A DNA stretch of 64,000 nt from positions 62,001 through 126,000 of the forward strand of contig NZ_JAKZKX010000009.1 of the NCBI RefSeq assembly GCF_022808715.1. The letters are read 5' to 3'. The notes beneath the pieces are model-generated. The model was given only the letters and a program-made list of their open reading frames with translations. It was not told where the DNA came from and searched no databases. This DNA is from Fundidesulfovibrio agrisoli (lineage in GTDB: Bacteria > Desulfobacterota > Desulfovibrionia > Desulfovibrionales > Desulfovibrionaceae). Below, piece by piece: positions 42,126 to 54,460 of this stretch (position 1 is the first letter of the stretch; the number at the start of each line of letters is the position of its first letter). Position numbers and translations under genes: made by a program.

Positions 42126-43028
42126 ATGCCGAAAGCAATCGTGGACGTGGCCATCAACGTGCTGGGCAAGCCAGCCCAGACCGCCCTGGCGCTGTTTTCC
42201 CTGCTGCGCCACAGCGGCGGCCACATCGGGACCATCTATTTCATCGAGGAGCCCGGCCCCCTCAACAGCAACTACAGCCAGGCGGAGCTGCTGGCCGCGC
42301 TCGGCGGGCGCGTCAGGCGCTTCCGGCCCGAGGCCACCAACTGGCGCTACGCCGTTGACCCCGCGCGCCTCGCCGACCCGGCCTACCGCCACATGCTGCG
42401 CTACCAGTACGCCTTCGAAGCCACGGACAAGCCCTACCTGCTCCTGATCCACAACGACTGTGAGTTCGTGGGCGACGCCGTGGGCCTCCTGCTTGAGAAC
42501 ATCGGGGAGGCCACCGGCGCGGGGGAGATAGGGCAGTGCTGGCTGTGCCCGGCGGCGATGCGCGGGCTGTGCGGCCCCGGGCGCTATCTGGAGTACCGGC
42601 CGGATTACCCGGAGTTGGAGGCGCTCTACGCCTCCATCGACCCTGCCGTGTACCGCCGCAAGTACACCGAGGCCCCCACGGAGGAGCTCAAGCGCCGCCC
42701 CTGGCCCCTGCCGGAGTGCCGCGTAAACGAGTTCTGCTGCCTGATAGACATGGGGAAGGCCCGCCCGGCCACCTGCCCCCAGGGACCGGCCAGGCCCTTC
42801 GGGGCCTACGTGGACGTGGGCGACCCCTACACGGGCAACGGCATTCTGGATATCGGGGTGGCCTGGTTCGGCGACCTGGTGCACATGGGCCACGCCTTCA
42901 GGCACGTGGAGCTGAAGGAGTGCGTGCTGCACGAGGGCGTGGGGCACAAGGCCCTCTTCGACGAGGAGCGTTACGTGGCCTGCGAGGAGCGCGCCGTGGA
43001 CATCCTGACCGAGAAATTCACCCGCTGA
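42126..43028 (+). CDS. Putative glycosyltransferase-like protein
   Basis: 300 residues, family uncertain. The N-terminal part (D-V-A-I-N-V, L-A-L-F-S-L-L-R-H-S) and the central Y-L-L-L-I-H-N-D-C-E-F-V-G-D resemble the nucleotide-sugar fold of GT-A glycosyltransferases, with H-N-D in place of a DxD. The C-terminal half is Cys-rich and has G-N-G-I-L-D-I-G and H-E-G-V-G-H. No membrane segment. Start ATG 42126 was chosen because the homology-like part begins there; the ribosome-binding site is only a G-run. It ends 11 bases inside the convergent histidine kinase gene. Confidence 0.5.
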   Translation: MPKAIVDVAINVLGKPAQTALALFSLLRHSGGHIGTIYFIEEPGPLNSNYSQAELLAALGGRVRRFRPEATNWRYAVDPARLADPAYRHMLRYQYAFEATDKPYLLLIHNDCEFVGDAVGLLLENIGEATGAGEIGQCWLCPAAMRGLCGPGRYLEYRPDYPELEALYASIDPAVYRRKYTEAPTEELKRRPWPLPECRVNEFCCLIDMGKARPATCPQGPARPFGAYVDVGDPYTGNGILDIGVAWFGDLVHMGHAFRHVELKECVLHEGVGHKALFDEERYVACEERAVDILTEKFTR

Positions 43029-45132
43029 TGCCCAACCCCTCCACGGCCCCGCGACCCTCCAGCACTTTGGCAACCACCCGGCGCAGCTCCTCCATCCGCA
43101 CGGGCTTGCTCAGGTAGGCGTCCATGCCCGCGTCCAGGAACTTCTCCCTGTCGCCGGTCATGGCGTAGGCCGTGAGCGCCACGATGGGCACCCTGGCCTG
43201 GGTCTTGAAGGTTTCGCCCCCCCGGATGGCCCGCGTGGCCTCCAGGCCGTCCATAACGGGCATCTGGATGTCCATGAGCACCAGTTGGCACCCCCCGGCT
43301 GTGAGGGCCGAGAGCGCCTCGGCCCCGTTCCGCGCCTCGAGCACCAGGCAGCCTTCCTTCTCAAGCATCCGCCGCATGGCCACGCGGTTGACCCGCTCGT
43401 CCTCCACCAGCAGCACGCGCAGCCCCTCTGGCAGACGGGGCGCGGCGTCGTGGATGGATGTGAGCCGGGCCTCCCCGGCCTGGGGGACTCCCGCCCTGAG
43501 CGGCAGGCTGACGTGCACCGCCGTGCCCCGGCCCTGCTCGCTTTCTATGGCGACGTTGCCGCTCATCATGGAAACCAGCCGCTTGACGATGGCCAACCCC
43601 AGGCCCGCGCCCTGGTGGGCGCGCACGTAGGACTGGCTGACCTGGGTGAAAGGCTGGAACAGGGAGGAAATCTTCTCCTCCGGCATGCCGATGCCCGTAT
43701 CGCGCACGGTGAACACCACCCGCGAGCTTTCATGGCCGCAACCGTCGCGCCAGGAGGCCCCGGGGTAGACCTCCACCACCACGTGGCCGCTCTCCGTAAA
43801 CTTCAGGGCGTTGCCCACCAGGTTGAAGAGCACCTGCCGCAGCCGGTGCTCGTCGCCCGTGAGCCACGCGGGCAGATTCTCGGACACCTCGATGCGCAGC
43901 TCCAGCCCCTTGCGCCGGGCCTCGTGACGGAAGAGGTCGCGGATGGGCTCGGTCACGCCCCCCATGCGGAAGTTGGTCATCTCCAGGTTCAACCGGTTGG
44001 ATTCGATTCGCGACAGGTCCAGGATGTCCGTGAGCAGCCGGGCCAGCCTCTCGGACGCCGCGATGCCCGTGCGCACGTAATCGGCCTGTTCGCCGTCCAG
44101 CGCGGTGGTCTGGAGCAACTGGAGCATGCCCAGGATGCCGTTGAGCGGGGTGCGCACCTCGTGGCTCATGTTGGCCAGGAACTCCGACTTGCTCCTGCTG
44201 GCGGCTTCGGCCTGCTCCTTGGCCTCCTTGAGCTCCAGGTTCATGCGATGGATCTCCGAGAGGTCCACGTCGATGCAGTACATCTCCTTGGAGCCTTCCG
44301 GGCCCCGCTGCATAACGTGGGAGGAGTAGACGGGCACGGCGTGGCCGTCCTTGTGCCTGAGCACCAGCTCGCCCGGCGGTATGGGCACGCCCCGCTCCAC
44401 CCAGTCCGTGACGGCCTGGACCACGCCCTCCCGCATGGGCCCGGGTATTATCAGGTCCTCCAGGCGGCGGCCCAGGGCCTCATCCTTGGTGTAGCCGTAG
44501 ATCTCCTCGCTGGCCTCGTTCCAGAGGATGACGCGCCGCTGCTCGTCGTAACCCTGGATGGCGATACGGCGCACGCTCTCCACGATGTTGCGGAAGCGGG
44601 TCTCGCTGACGCGCAGGGCCTCCTGGGCCAGGCGGGCCGCCGTGACGTCGATGTTGAGCCCCATGATGCCGAGCATCCTGCCCTGGTCCACGATGGGGGT
44701 GGCCACCTCGTGGAAGGTGCGCCGCCCTCCCAGGGGGAGCGCGTATTCCTTCCTCGACGTGACCGTCTCCCCGGCGAAGACCCTGCGGTTGTTATCCCGC
44801 CAGGCCTCCCTCACGGCGGGATCGACCCTCAGGTCCGCGGGAGAGGCTTCGCTGAGGTCGCCCCAGAGCCGCAGGGACTCCTGGCTCTGCATGATGATGC
44901 GCTGGCTCAGGTCGCGCGCCCAGAAATCGACCGGGAGATTGCGCAGCATGGCCCGGTACAGGGCCTCCCTGCTTTCGGGCGTACCGGAGGGGGAGTGGTT
45001 CGCGGAGGTGCCGAGGGGGGGTGGCCCGCAGGAGCGGATTGAACGCAGCTCGCTTTCCAGCCGGGCGTTGCTCGCGCGCAAGGCCTCGATTTCAGCGAGC
45101 AGTTCTTCTCGTTCGGGGTCGGCATGTGGCAT
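43018..45132 (-). CDS. Hybrid histidine kinase (PAS-PAS-HisKA-HATPase-REC)
   Basis: 704-residue soluble sensor kinase. After an N-terminal coiled coil come two PAS domains (about 60-175 and 185-300; the second with [10 protein letters not shown]). HisKA with S-H-E-V-R-T-P follows (His near 324), then HATPase with G-N-A-L-K-F-T and D-T-G-I-G-M-P, and a receiver with L-V-E-D-E, phospho-Asp near 619 (L-M-D-I-Q-M-P) and L-S-K-P. ATG at 45132 has GAGGAAG upstream. It sits downstream of another kinase gene on the same strand with a 218-base gap. Signal unknown. Confidence 0.9.
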   Translation of the reverse strand: MPHADPEREELLAEIEALRASNARLESELRSIRSCGPPPLGTSANHSPSGTPESREALYRAMLRNLPVDFWARDLSQRIIMQSQESLRLWGDLSEASPADLRVDPAVREAWRDNNRRVFAGETVTSRKEYALPLGGRRTFHEVATPIVDQGRMLGIMGLNIDVTAARLAQEALRVSETRFRNIVESVRRIAIQGYDEQRRVILWNEASEEIYGYTKDEALGRRLEDLIIPGPMREGVVQAVTDWVERGVPIPPGELVLRHKDGHAVPVYSSHVMQRGPEGSKEMYCIDVDLSEIHRMNLELKEAKEQAEAASRSKSEFLANMSHEVRTPLNGILGMLQLLQTTALDGEQADYVRTGIAASERLARLLTDILDLSRIESNRLNLEMTNFRMGGVTEPIRDLFRHEARRKGLELRIEVSENLPAWLTGDEHRLRQVLFNLVGNALKFTESGHVVVEVYPGASWRDGCGHESSRVVFTVRDTGIGMPEEKISSLFQPFTQVSQSYVRAHQGAGLGLAIVKRLVSMMSGNVAIESEQGRGTAVHVSLPLRAGVPQAGEARLTSIHDAAPRLPEGLRVLLVEDERVNRVAMRRMLEKEGCLVLEARNGAEALSALTAGGCQLVLMDIQMPVMDGLEATRAIRGGETFKTQARVPIVALTAYAMTGDREKFLDAGMDAYLSKPVRMEELRRVVAKVLEGRGAVEGLGISG

Positions 45133-45350
45133 CGTCTTCCTCGCTGGGCACGACTGGTTGACGCCTCCAGCCAACGGGCCAGCTGTGGGTGCTGTCCGTT
45201 GGCCGGTCTACGGGGGATACGCCGCCGGAATAAATGACTGCCGCTTCGGATGCCGCATCACGGCATCCCCGCGTTGAAAGCTCTGCGCCAATAAGACACA
45301 ACTTCCGCTGCGTGTCCATAGGCTTGCAGGAAAGATCATCGATTTGCGCC

Positions 45351-47579
<2,229 letters not shown>

Positions 47580-47723
47580 TTTCGCCCATGAATACGCCTG
47601 GACTGTTGCCGAAATGGCGCAGCCGCCCGTCCCGGTGTGCGGCGGTCGCGGTCAAACGAAAAATGCATATACCCGAACCCGCTATGAAGACAAGAAATTA
47701 ATAAGAAATCGGGTGCGCACGCT

Positions 47724-49532
47724 TCAATCCGCCAGCTTGTCCTCCAGCTCGGCCCAGCGGGCGTAGAGCCTGTCCACCTCGGCCTGGGCTGCCTCCTGCC
47801 GGGCCATGCGCGCCTGCAACTCCGTGGGGTCGTGGGCAACCGCCGGGTCGGCCAGTTCGGCTTCGCGCGTGGCCAGGGCCTCTTCGGCCTCGGCGATGGC
47901 CTGCTCCATGCCGTCGAATTCCTTCTGCTCCTTGTAGGTGAGCTTCTTGGCGGGCTGTTTGGCCTGGCGGGCCTTGGGCTGGGCCGGGGCCTGACCTCGG
48001 GCTTCGGCCCGCTCCGCCTCATCCCGCACGCGCTCCCACTGCTCCAGGTCGGCCAGGGGCACGGCCCCGCCGCGTCCGTCCAGGCCCAACATGCCCGTGG
48101 AAACGGTGTCCAGCAGGTAGCGGTCGTGGGAAATCAGCACCACGGCGCCGGGGAAGTCCTGGAGGCTCTCCTCCAGTATCTCCAGGGTGGGGATGTCCAG
48201 GTCGTTGGTGGGCTCGTCCAGCAGGAGCACGTCCGCCGGGCGCAGCATGAGCTGCGCGATGAGCAGCCGGGCCTGCTCCCCGCCGGAGAGCAGGCTCACG
48301 GGCAGGTCCAATTGTTCGGGCCGGAACAGGAAGCGCTTGGCCCAGGTGACCACATGCACGGAGCGCCCCAGGTAGACCACGGCGTCCCCGTGGGGGGCCA
48401 GGGTGGCCTTGAGGCTCAAGCTCTGGTCCAGCCGGGCGCGGTTCTGGTCGAAGTAGGCCACCTCCAGGGCCGGAGCGCGGCGCACCTCGCCCTGGTCCGG
48501 AACGTCCTCCCCGGCCAGGATGCGCAGCAGCGTGGACTTGCCGCTGCCGTTGGCACCCACCAGGCCCAGGCGCACGCCGGGGGAGAGCACGATGTCCAGC
48601 CCGCTGAACAGCTCGCGCCCGCCCAGCGTCTTGGAGACGCCCTCGGCCACCATGAGCCGCCTGGTCTGGCGGGAGGTGCCCCCGAACTCTATGCCCGCCC
48701 GCCCGGCCTGGGTGTTGCGCTCGCGCGTCTCGGCCAGCTCGCCCATGAGCCTGCCCGCCTCGTCTATCCGGGCCTTGGCCTTGGTGGTGCGGGCCTTGGG
48801 GCCGCGCCGCAGCCACTCCACCTCGCGGCGCACCTTGTTGGCCAGGGTTTCTTCCAGCCCGGCCTGGGCCGCCAGGAAATCGGCGCGCTTTTCCAGGAAG
48901 GTGCTGTAGGGGCCGTCCACGCTCAAAAAGCCTTCGGGGTAGGAGCGGGCCAGCTCGATGGTGCGGGTGGTGGTGTTCTCCAGGAAGCAGCGGTCGTGGC
49001 TGATGACCACGTAGGCGAAGCGCGCCCCGCGCAGCATCTTCTCCAGCCAGATGACGGACTCCAGGTCCAGGTGGTTGGTGGGCTCGTCCAGCAGGAGCAG
49101 GTCCGGCTCCTGGGCCAAGGCCCGGGCCAGGGCCAGGCGCTTGCGCCAGCCGCCGGAGAGGCTCCCGGCGCTTACGGCGTGGTCAGTGAACCCCGTGCGC
49201 GAGAGCGCCGCCCCCACCCTCGCGTGCAGCTCGGCCTCGGCCAGGCCCTCCCCTGCCAGAGGCGCGGCCACAACCTCGGCGACGGTGGCGTCCTCCGGGA
49301 ATTCGTCCTTCTGGGCCAGGTGGGCCAGCCGCACCTGCCTGCGCGGGATGCGCTCGCCGGAGTCGGGCTTTTCCAGCCCGGCCAGGATGCGCAGCAGCGT
49401 GGACTTGCCCGAGCCGTTGGCCCCGATGAGGCCCACGCGCTCGCCCTGGTGCAGGGTCAGGGTGATGTTGGAGAACAGGGTGCGCGCCCCGTAGGCCTTG
49501 GCGATGTCGCGGATGGAGATCAGGGTGCTCAT
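47724..49532 (-). CDS. ABC-F ATPase (Uup/EttA-like)
   Basis: 602-residue cytoplasmic protein with two ABC ATPase cassettes and no membrane domain, as in ribosome-associated ABC-F factors. First cassette: G-A-N-G-S-G-K-S near 36-43, L-S-G-G-W-R-K-R, L-L-L-D-E-P-T-N-H-L-D. An inter-domain linker rich in Arg/Lys follows (R-R-G-P-K-A-R-T-T-K), then the second cassette with G-A-N-G-S-G-K-S, L-S-G-G-E-Q-A-R and D-E-P-T-N-D-L-D. The C-terminal 90 residues form a coiled coil as in Uup. Start at 49532 begins the conserved N-terminus. Confidence 0.9.
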   Translation of the reverse strand: MSTLISIRDIAKAYGARTLFSNITLTLHQGERVGLIGANGSGKSTLLRILAGLEKPDSGERIPRRQVRLAHLAQKDEFPEDATVAEVVAAPLAGEGLAEAELHARVGAALSRTGFTDHAVSAGSLSGGWRKRLALARALAQEPDLLLLDEPTNHLDLESVIWLEKMLRGARFAYVVISHDRCFLENTTTRTIELARSYPEGFLSVDGPYSTFLEKRADFLAAQAGLEETLANKVRREVEWLRRGPKARTTKAKARIDEAGRLMGELAETRERNTQAGRAGIEFGGTSRQTRRLMVAEGVSKTLGGRELFSGLDIVLSPGVRLGLVGANGSGKSTLLRILAGEDVPDQGEVRRAPALEVAYFDQNRARLDQSLSLKATLAPHGDAVVYLGRSVHVVTWAKRFLFRPEQLDLPVSLLSGGEQARLLIAQLMLRPADVLLLDEPTNDLDIPTLEILEESLQDFPGAVVLISHDRYLLDTVSTGMLGLDGRGGAVPLADLEQWERVRDEAERAEARGQAPAQPKARQAKQPAKKLTYKEQKEFDGMEQAIAEAEEALATREAELADPAVAHDPTELQARMARQEAAQAEVDRLYARWAELEDKLAD

Positions 49533-49720
49533 GGAGCTCTGGCAATAGTGCATCCCGGGGGCCGCGTCAAAGCGGGAGGGGGAGCCGCCAATGGGGACGG
49601 GCGTGGCATTCCCGCCAATGCAATGAGCCGAACCTGGCGCTGGACTCGCTCGTAATTCAGATATAAATTTATTGAACTGGAGTGTTGTAAATAACCGTCT
49701 CACATCCACCGGAGGCGTCC

Positions 49721-51256
49721 ATGACTTACTTCTTGCGAAAAATTTTCGTTGCTTTTCTGTTGCTTACAGTGCCTGCCCTGGCCCAGGCCGGCGACAAGAG
49801 CCTGCGTTGGGTCGACATCCCTCAAGCCAGCGTCACGTCGTCCGGCCAGGCCCGGGTGATCGTCACGCTGGATGTGCCGGGCATCTCCGAACTAACCGGG
49901 GCCTCCCGCGCAGCCACCCTGGACCCCTCCAAGGACCCCGGCGCGAAGGCCGACGCGGCCCTGGCCGAGGCCGCCCGCACCGCGGACGCCGCCCTGGAGC
50001 GGGGCATAGCCTCCGTGGCCCAGGCCGTGGCCCAGAGCGCCGACCCGTCCTCCCTGGCCAAGGGGGCCGCCGCCGGAGGCCCGCGCGTGTTCAAGACCGT
50101 GCCCGGCATGGCCCTGGCCGTCAGCCAAAGCGGCCTGGAAGCCCTCAAGGCGGACCCGCGCGTGCTGAACATCCAGGTGGACGAGGCAGTCCCCCTGATC
50201 CAGCCCGCCAAGGGCGGCGGCAGCAAGGCCGGGGCCATGGACGCCCCCGCCGCCGACCTGCCGCCCGACACGACGCAACTGGCCCAGTCCGCGCCCATGA
50301 TCGGCGCGGACAAGGTCTGGGCCAAGGGCTGGCGGGGCCAGGGCTGGTACGTGGCCATCCTGGATACGGGCATCCGCCGCACCCACGAGATGTTCACCGG
50401 CAAGACCATCCGGGAGGGTTGCTACTCCGCCTCGGCCAACTGCCCCAACGGCCAGACCTCCATGTTCGGCACAGGGGCGGCCGCCCACTACAGCAACGCC
50501 TACGCCGGCTGGGACCACGGCACCCACGTCGCGGGCATCGCGGCGGGCAAGAAGCCCGACGGCACGCTCTCCGGCATCGCCAAGGGCGCCAACATCATCG
50601 CGGTGAACGTGTTCTCGATCTTCACGGCCACGTCGGACGTCCGGTCCTACACTTCCGACCAGATCCTGGGCCTGGAATACGTCTACTCCTTGCGCAACAC
50701 CTACAAGATCGGAGCGGTGAACATGAGCCTGGGCGGCGGGCAGTACTTCGCGGCCTGCGACACCGACACGCGCAAGGCCGCCATCGACAACCTGGCCTCC
50801 GTGAACATCGCCACCTGCATCGCCTCGGGCAACAATGGCTATTGCGACAGCGTGGGGGCGCCGGGCTGCGTCTCCACGGCCGTCACCGTGGGCGCCGTGA
50901 CCAAAAGCGACGAGGAGGCCTACTACAACAACTGGGCCCCCAACATGGTGGATTTCTGGGCGCCCGGCAGCTCCATCACCTCCTCGACGGGTGACACGGA
51001 CACCAGCTACGAGGCCTGGGACGGCACCTCCATGGCCACCCCCCACGTGACCGGCACCTGGACGCTCATGCGCCAGCGCGCCCCCTCCGAGAGCGTATCC
51101 ACCATCCAGACGCGGCTGACCAATGGGGGCGTCTCCGTGCAGACCGCCTGTTCCGATGGGGGCTACCGCCCGCGCATCAGCATTTTCACCTCCCAGACGT
51201 GGCCCCTGCGCATGTCCAACGCGGCGAGCCAGCTGCTGCTCCTGCAAGGCAACTGA
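49721..51256 (+). CDS. Secreted subtilisin-like serine protease (S8)
   Basis: 511 residues: signal peptide (1-23, ending A-L-A-Q-A), an inhibitor-type propeptide (about 25-170), then the catalytic domain. The triad is visible: Asp in A-I-L-D-T-G-I (near 214), His in D-H-G-T-H-V-A-G-I (near 265) and Ser in G-T-S-M-A-T-P-H (near 437); the oxyanion Asn is in A-S-G-N-N-G. It probably degrades extracellular or periplasmic protein. The end, N-A-A-S-Q-L-L-L-L-Q-G-N, resembles the RCC1 protein's end. GGAGG lies before the ATG; the 100 bases upstream are strikingly AT-rich (49650-49700). Confidence 0.92.
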   Translation: MTYFLRKIFVAFLLLTVPALAQAGDKSLRWVDIPQASVTSSGQARVIVTLDVPGISELTGASRAATLDPSKDPGAKADAALAEAARTADAALERGIASVAQAVAQSADPSSLAKGAAAGGPRVFKTVPGMALAVSQSGLEALKADPRVLNIQVDEAVPLIQPAKGGGSKAGAMDAPAADLPPDTTQLAQSAPMIGADKVWAKGWRGQGWYVAILDTGIRRTHEMFTGKTIREGCYSASANCPNGQTSMFGTGAAAHYSNAYAGWDHGTHVAGIAAGKKPDGTLSGIAKGANIIAVNVFSIFTATSDVRSYTSDQILGLEYVYSLRNTYKIGAVNMSLGGGQYFAACDTDTRKAAIDNLASVNIATCIASGNNGYCDSVGAPGCVSTAVTVGAVTKSDEEAYYNNWAPNMVDFWAPGSSITSSTGDTDTSYEAWDGTSMATPHVTGTWTLMRQRAPSESVSTIQTRLTNGGVSVQTACSDGGYRPRISIFTSQTWPLRMSNAASQLLLLQGN

Positions 51257-51276
51257 CGCCGGCCGCGCTGTTTCCG

Positions 51277-51318
51277 GGAAGCCCCCCTGCCCCAAAGCGG
51301 AGGGGGCTTCCGCCGTTT
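51277..51318 (+). terminator. Terminator-like hairpin after the subtilase gene
   Basis: Ten-pair stem GGAAGCCCCC/GGGGGCTTCC (51277-51286 with 51302-51311) followed by GCCGTTTTCC, 20 bases after the stop. Confidence 0.6.
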
Positions 51319-51329
51319 TCCGGCCCCTG

Positions 51330-51358
51330 TTGACATGGCCCCGGCCCGGCCGTAAGCC
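51330..51358 (+). promoter_or_regulatory. Promoter candidate for the 51422 gene
   Basis: Perfect -35 TTGACA (51330-51335), 17 bases, TAAGCC (51353-51358). It follows the subtilase terminator and leads into a gene with a strong ribosome-binding site. Confidence 0.45.
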
Positions 51359-51421
51359 TGATACTGGTGATAAACCCCGCCACCCCAACGGGCGTGGCGG
51401 CAACAAACTCCAGGAGGGGCC

Positions 51422-51796
51422 ATGAACAAACAGATGTCCTTCACTTCTCTCGAACACGCCTTCCGCCACGAACTGCGGGACAAGCTGGAGAAATGCGAAG
51501 ACACCTACGATCTGGAGTTGCGGTTCTCACGGGTGGTGGCGGAGTTCATGCGCCAGGCCATGGGCGGCCTTGTGGAGGTGGAAGACGAGGACATCCTCCT
51601 GACGCACCAGGAGGAGCCCTACTTCGTACTGAGCCCCAGGCTGCTGGGCGACCCGGGCTTCATTGACGTCAACTCCAGCTCGGACCTCTCCAGCATCCTT
51701 GGGCGCTTCGCGCAGAAGGCCCACAACGACTACCTGCACATGCTCAAGAAGGATTCCGGCGCGGACCAGAAGATCCGCAACCCGCAGCGGGGCTGA
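51422..51796 (+). CDS. Conserved-looking hypothetical protein
   Basis: 124 residues, function not recognised. Start ATG 51422 has AGGAGGGG directly upstream, and promoter and terminator frame it as a single gene. The protein is acidic in the middle (V-E-V-E-D-E-D-I-L-L) and mostly helical, with no signal peptide or membrane segment, so it is probably cytoplasmic. Confidence 0.7.
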   Translation: MNKQMSFTSLEHAFRHELRDKLEKCEDTYDLELRFSRVVAEFMRQAMGGLVEVEDEDILLTHQEEPYFVLSPRLLGDPGFIDVNSSSDLSSILGRFAQKAHNDYLHMLKKDSGADQKIRNPQRG

Positions 51797-51829
51797 ACCG
51801 GGCGGACAGCACGATGACGGCACGCAAAT

Positions 51830-51859
51830 GGGCCGGGCCGATGGGTCCGGCCCTTTTTT
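51830..51859 (+). terminator. Rho-independent terminator
   Basis: Stem GGGCCGG/CCGGCCC (51830-51836 with 51847-51853) followed by six T (51854-51859), 34 bases after the preceding stop. Confidence 0.88.
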
Positions 51860-51938
51860 GCGCCCTGCGGGGCGGACGCCGCGCCGGGTTGTGCGGGGAG
51901 AGAGTGACTTCCCGAGGGGATAAGCCCCGGCCAGCCTG

Positions 51939-52718
51939 TTATTGCGGCCGCAGCGGGAGCACGATGTCGTCGGCGTTGCCGGGTATGCCGTCAGGCCCGG
52001 CCGAGCGCAGGGTCCAGGCGTTCTCGTCCAGCAGGTAGGGGCCGCCCCAGGCGTCGCGTTTCCAGGCGCTCGGGATCAGGTCCTGCCCGTTCGGCCCGGC
52101 GGGCTCGCCGCCGTGCACTGCGCGATAGGCCGCGCGCAGGGCCTTGTCCCAGTTGGCGCGGCAGACGTCGCCCCGGGGCATGGCCCCGACCGGGCCCCGG
52201 TCGCGGCAGGGGCACTCGCTGCAGCCGTTGGCGGTGAGCTGCTCCAGGCTGCCCATGCCCTGCCCCGCCTTGACGAGGAAGGCCGCCAAGCCGTCCATGT
52301 CCGCGCGGGTGTACGCGATGCGCCTCGGTTCGTAGAACCGGGAGAACAAGAGCACGGAGCCCCCGAGCACCAGCGCGCACAACACCCCCAGCAGCAGGCG
52401 CACGGCCGCGCCGCGCGCCCGGGCCTCGTCCCGGCCCGAGTCTTCGTCCCCGGCGGAATCCAGGCCCGCCACGGCCTCGATCAGCCGCGCCGAGGCCTCC
52501 ACGGCCCGCCCGGGCTCCTCCAGAAGCTCCTCGGCCAGGGCGCGCGCCCTGCGCACCGGCGGCGTCTGCGGGCCGCCCGCCAGCAGGTCCCTGGCGGCCA
52601 GGGCCAGGCACCTCCAGGCCTCGGCGGCCGCGTCCGCCCGCCCCGCCCGCTCCAGGCTCCCGGCGCGCAGCCACAGCCGCACCAGATGGTCCGCGTTCCT
52701 GGCGAAGGCCTCCGTCAT
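51939..52718 (-). CDS. Membrane protein with pseudopilin-like C-terminus
   Basis: 259 residues, not assigned to a known protein. Residues 1-105 are soluble and helical with Ala/Arg/Leu repeats resembling TPR-like helices. One membrane helix follows (about 108-127). The periplasmic part contains a Cys cluster (C-S-E-C-P-C) and ends with D-A-W-G-G-P-Y-L-L-D and S-A-G-P-D-G-I-P-G-N-A-D-D, very like the C-terminus of the type II secretion major pseudopilin GspG, but without its N-terminal prepilin helix. Start overlaps the upstream stop (ATGA). Last gene of the glycan operon. Confidence 0.6.
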   Translation of the reverse strand: MTEAFARNADHLVRLWLRAGSLERAGRADAAAEAWRCLALAARDLLAGGPQTPPVRRARALAEELLEEPGRAVEASARLIEAVAGLDSAGDEDSGRDEARARGAAVRLLLGVLCALVLGGSVLLFSRFYEPRRIAYTRADMDGLAAFLVKAGQGMGSLEQLTANGCSECPCRDRGPVGAMPRGDVCRANWDKALRAAYRAVHGGEPAGPNGQDLIPSAWKRDAWGGPYLLDENAWTLRSAGPDGIPGNADDIVLPLRPQ

Positions 52719-54460
52719 TTGGCCGCTCCGGTTGCATAGAGGCAGAAGGCGTTGTCCCGGCCTTGTCGCAGGTCCAGGTGGGCGGTGAAATCGTGGTTGC
52801 CGATGGAGAACACCCGCACAGGCCGCACCACGGGCTCCCCGTCACGCTCGGATTCCCCCTGGCAGTACGCGGGCACGATTCCCCGTGAGCGCAGGTAGCC
52901 CCGGAGCCAGCGGGCCTGGGCCTCCATCCGGCTGCGGAATTCGGGCTGCTCCCACTCGGTGGCCGGGGCCTGGCCCTCGCTGGAGGTGATGACGATGTAG
53001 ACCACGGGCGAGAACAGGATCAGGCCCACGCGCTTCTCCCGGATGAAGGCGTCCAACTCGGCGTATCCGGCCTCGTCCAGGGTCGAGGGTTTGAAGGTCA
53101 GAACGTCGGAGCGCGTGAACTGGCGATCAACGGAGATGGGGCTCACGCCCCGGTCCGGGAAGACGAGCAGGCGGCTGGCGTCGTCCACGCGCAGGTTCTG
53201 CGCCCGCAGGGCGTCCCGGAGCGAATCGTAGAAGGGGGGCGTTCCGTAGAGGGAGGCCGGGAACAGGGTGAAGAAGGTGGCCACGGCCACAGACGCGGCT
53301 CCCGCGCCCGCCAGACCGCCAAGCCAGGGGGAGAGCACGCGGGCGGAGCCCTCCAGGGCAGCGACGCCCAGCAGGGCGGCGAAGGGCATCAGGGGCAGGA
53401 AGAACCTGTCGCCCATGAACCACTGCTCGAAGCCGTTGATGCGCGCCACCAGCCCCGTGAACACCAGCGCCATGAGCAGCGCGGCGCCCAAGAGCGCCGC
53501 CGGGCGGCGGAACATCACGGCGGGCACCGCCCGCCAGCGCAGGCCCCTGGACCGCAGCAAGAGCGCCGCCAGCGCGCCCAGCGCCAGCATTCCGCCCAGG
53601 GCCCAGGCCACATGCGGGGTGAGCACGTGGGCGTAGACCATGTCCCGCCCGTAGTGGGCCAGCTTGTCCCAGCTGAGGCTCACGGTCTGCTTGATGTAGA
53701 CCTGCTCGTCGCCGTGGCCGAAGATGCTGTGCCACAAGGAAATCATCCTGGGCACGAAATCCGTCTCGTCCTTGACCAGGGCCGAAAAACCGAGGAACGG
53801 CAGCGCCGCGCCCAGGCCGTAGAGCGCGCCGCTCTCCAGGGCCGCCAGGACACGGCGGCCGCGCAGCAGGTGCCAGGCCATGGGCGCCACGGGCAGGAAC
53901 ACCGTCCAGAGCAGCACCGTGGGGTGGCACAGCCCGGCGTAGCCGCCCGCGACGCCAGCAAGCAGCAGGGCAAGATATCTGGCGGCAACGCGGCCCGGGG
54001 CCAGCAACGCGCCGCGCAGCAGCAGGCAGTAGGAGGTCAGTACGAACGTGATGGAGCTGATGTGCGGCAGGCCGTCGCGGGCCTCCAGCACCATGGCCGG
54101 GCAGCAGGCGTAGAACAGCATGGCCAGGCACGCGGGCAGGCAGGACAGGCCCGCCAGCCGGGCCGCCAGGAAGACCAGGGCCACATTGAGGGTGTCCAGC
54201 GCGGCGGAGAGCATGGGCAGGGTGGCCTCGCCGCAGCCCAGCAGCTTGGAGGCGGCGGCCCCCAGGAGCATGTACCCCGGCTTGGACCAGGTGCCCTCGG
54301 GCGCGATGAGCCCCTGGGCCCATTCGCAGGAGATGCGCGCGTAGGTCCAGACGTCGAAGCCGTCCATGACCGACTGCGGCAGGAGCTTCCAGCGCAGGTA
54401 CGCGCCCAGGCCCAGCACCAGGCCGAACAGACCCCACGCCCAGGCGGGGGCCTTGGTCAC
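52715..54460 (-). CDS. GT39-like membrane glycosyltransferase
   Basis: 581-residue membrane protein with ten to twelve helices in the first 400 residues, then a soluble periplasmic domain (about 410-580). The first periplasmic loop has M-D-G-F-D-V-W-T-Y, an acidic motif in the place of the catalytic Asp of ArnT/PMT-type transferases, which take sugars from polyprenyl phosphate donors. This matches the polyprenyl-phosphate GT2 upstream, which could make the donor. Both ends overlap neighbours as ATGA. Acceptor unknown. Confidence 0.7.
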   Translation of the reverse strand: MTKAPAWAWGLFGLVLGLGAYLRWKLLPQSVMDGFDVWTYARISCEWAQGLIAPEGTWSKPGYMLLGAAASKLLGCGEATLPMLSAALDTLNVALVFLAARLAGLSCLPACLAMLFYACCPAMVLEARDGLPHISSITFVLTSYCLLLRGALLAPGRVAARYLALLLAGVAGGYAGLCHPTVLLWTVFLPVAPMAWHLLRGRRVLAALESGALYGLGAALPFLGFSALVKDETDFVPRMISLWHSIFGHGDEQVYIKQTVSLSWDKLAHYGRDMVYAHVLTPHVAWALGGMLALGALAALLLRSRGLRWRAVPAVMFRRPAALLGAALLMALVFTGLVARINGFEQWFMGDRFFLPLMPFAALLGVAALEGSARVLSPWLGGLAGAGAASVAVATFFTLFPASLYGTPPFYDSLRDALRAQNLRVDDASRLLVFPDRGVSPISVDRQFTRSDVLTFKPSTLDEAGYAELDAFIREKRVGLILFSPVVYIVITSSEGQAPATEWEQPEFRSRMEAQARWLRGYLRSRGIVPAYCQGESERDGEPVVRPVRVFSIGNHDFTAHLDLRQGRDNAFCLYATGAAK

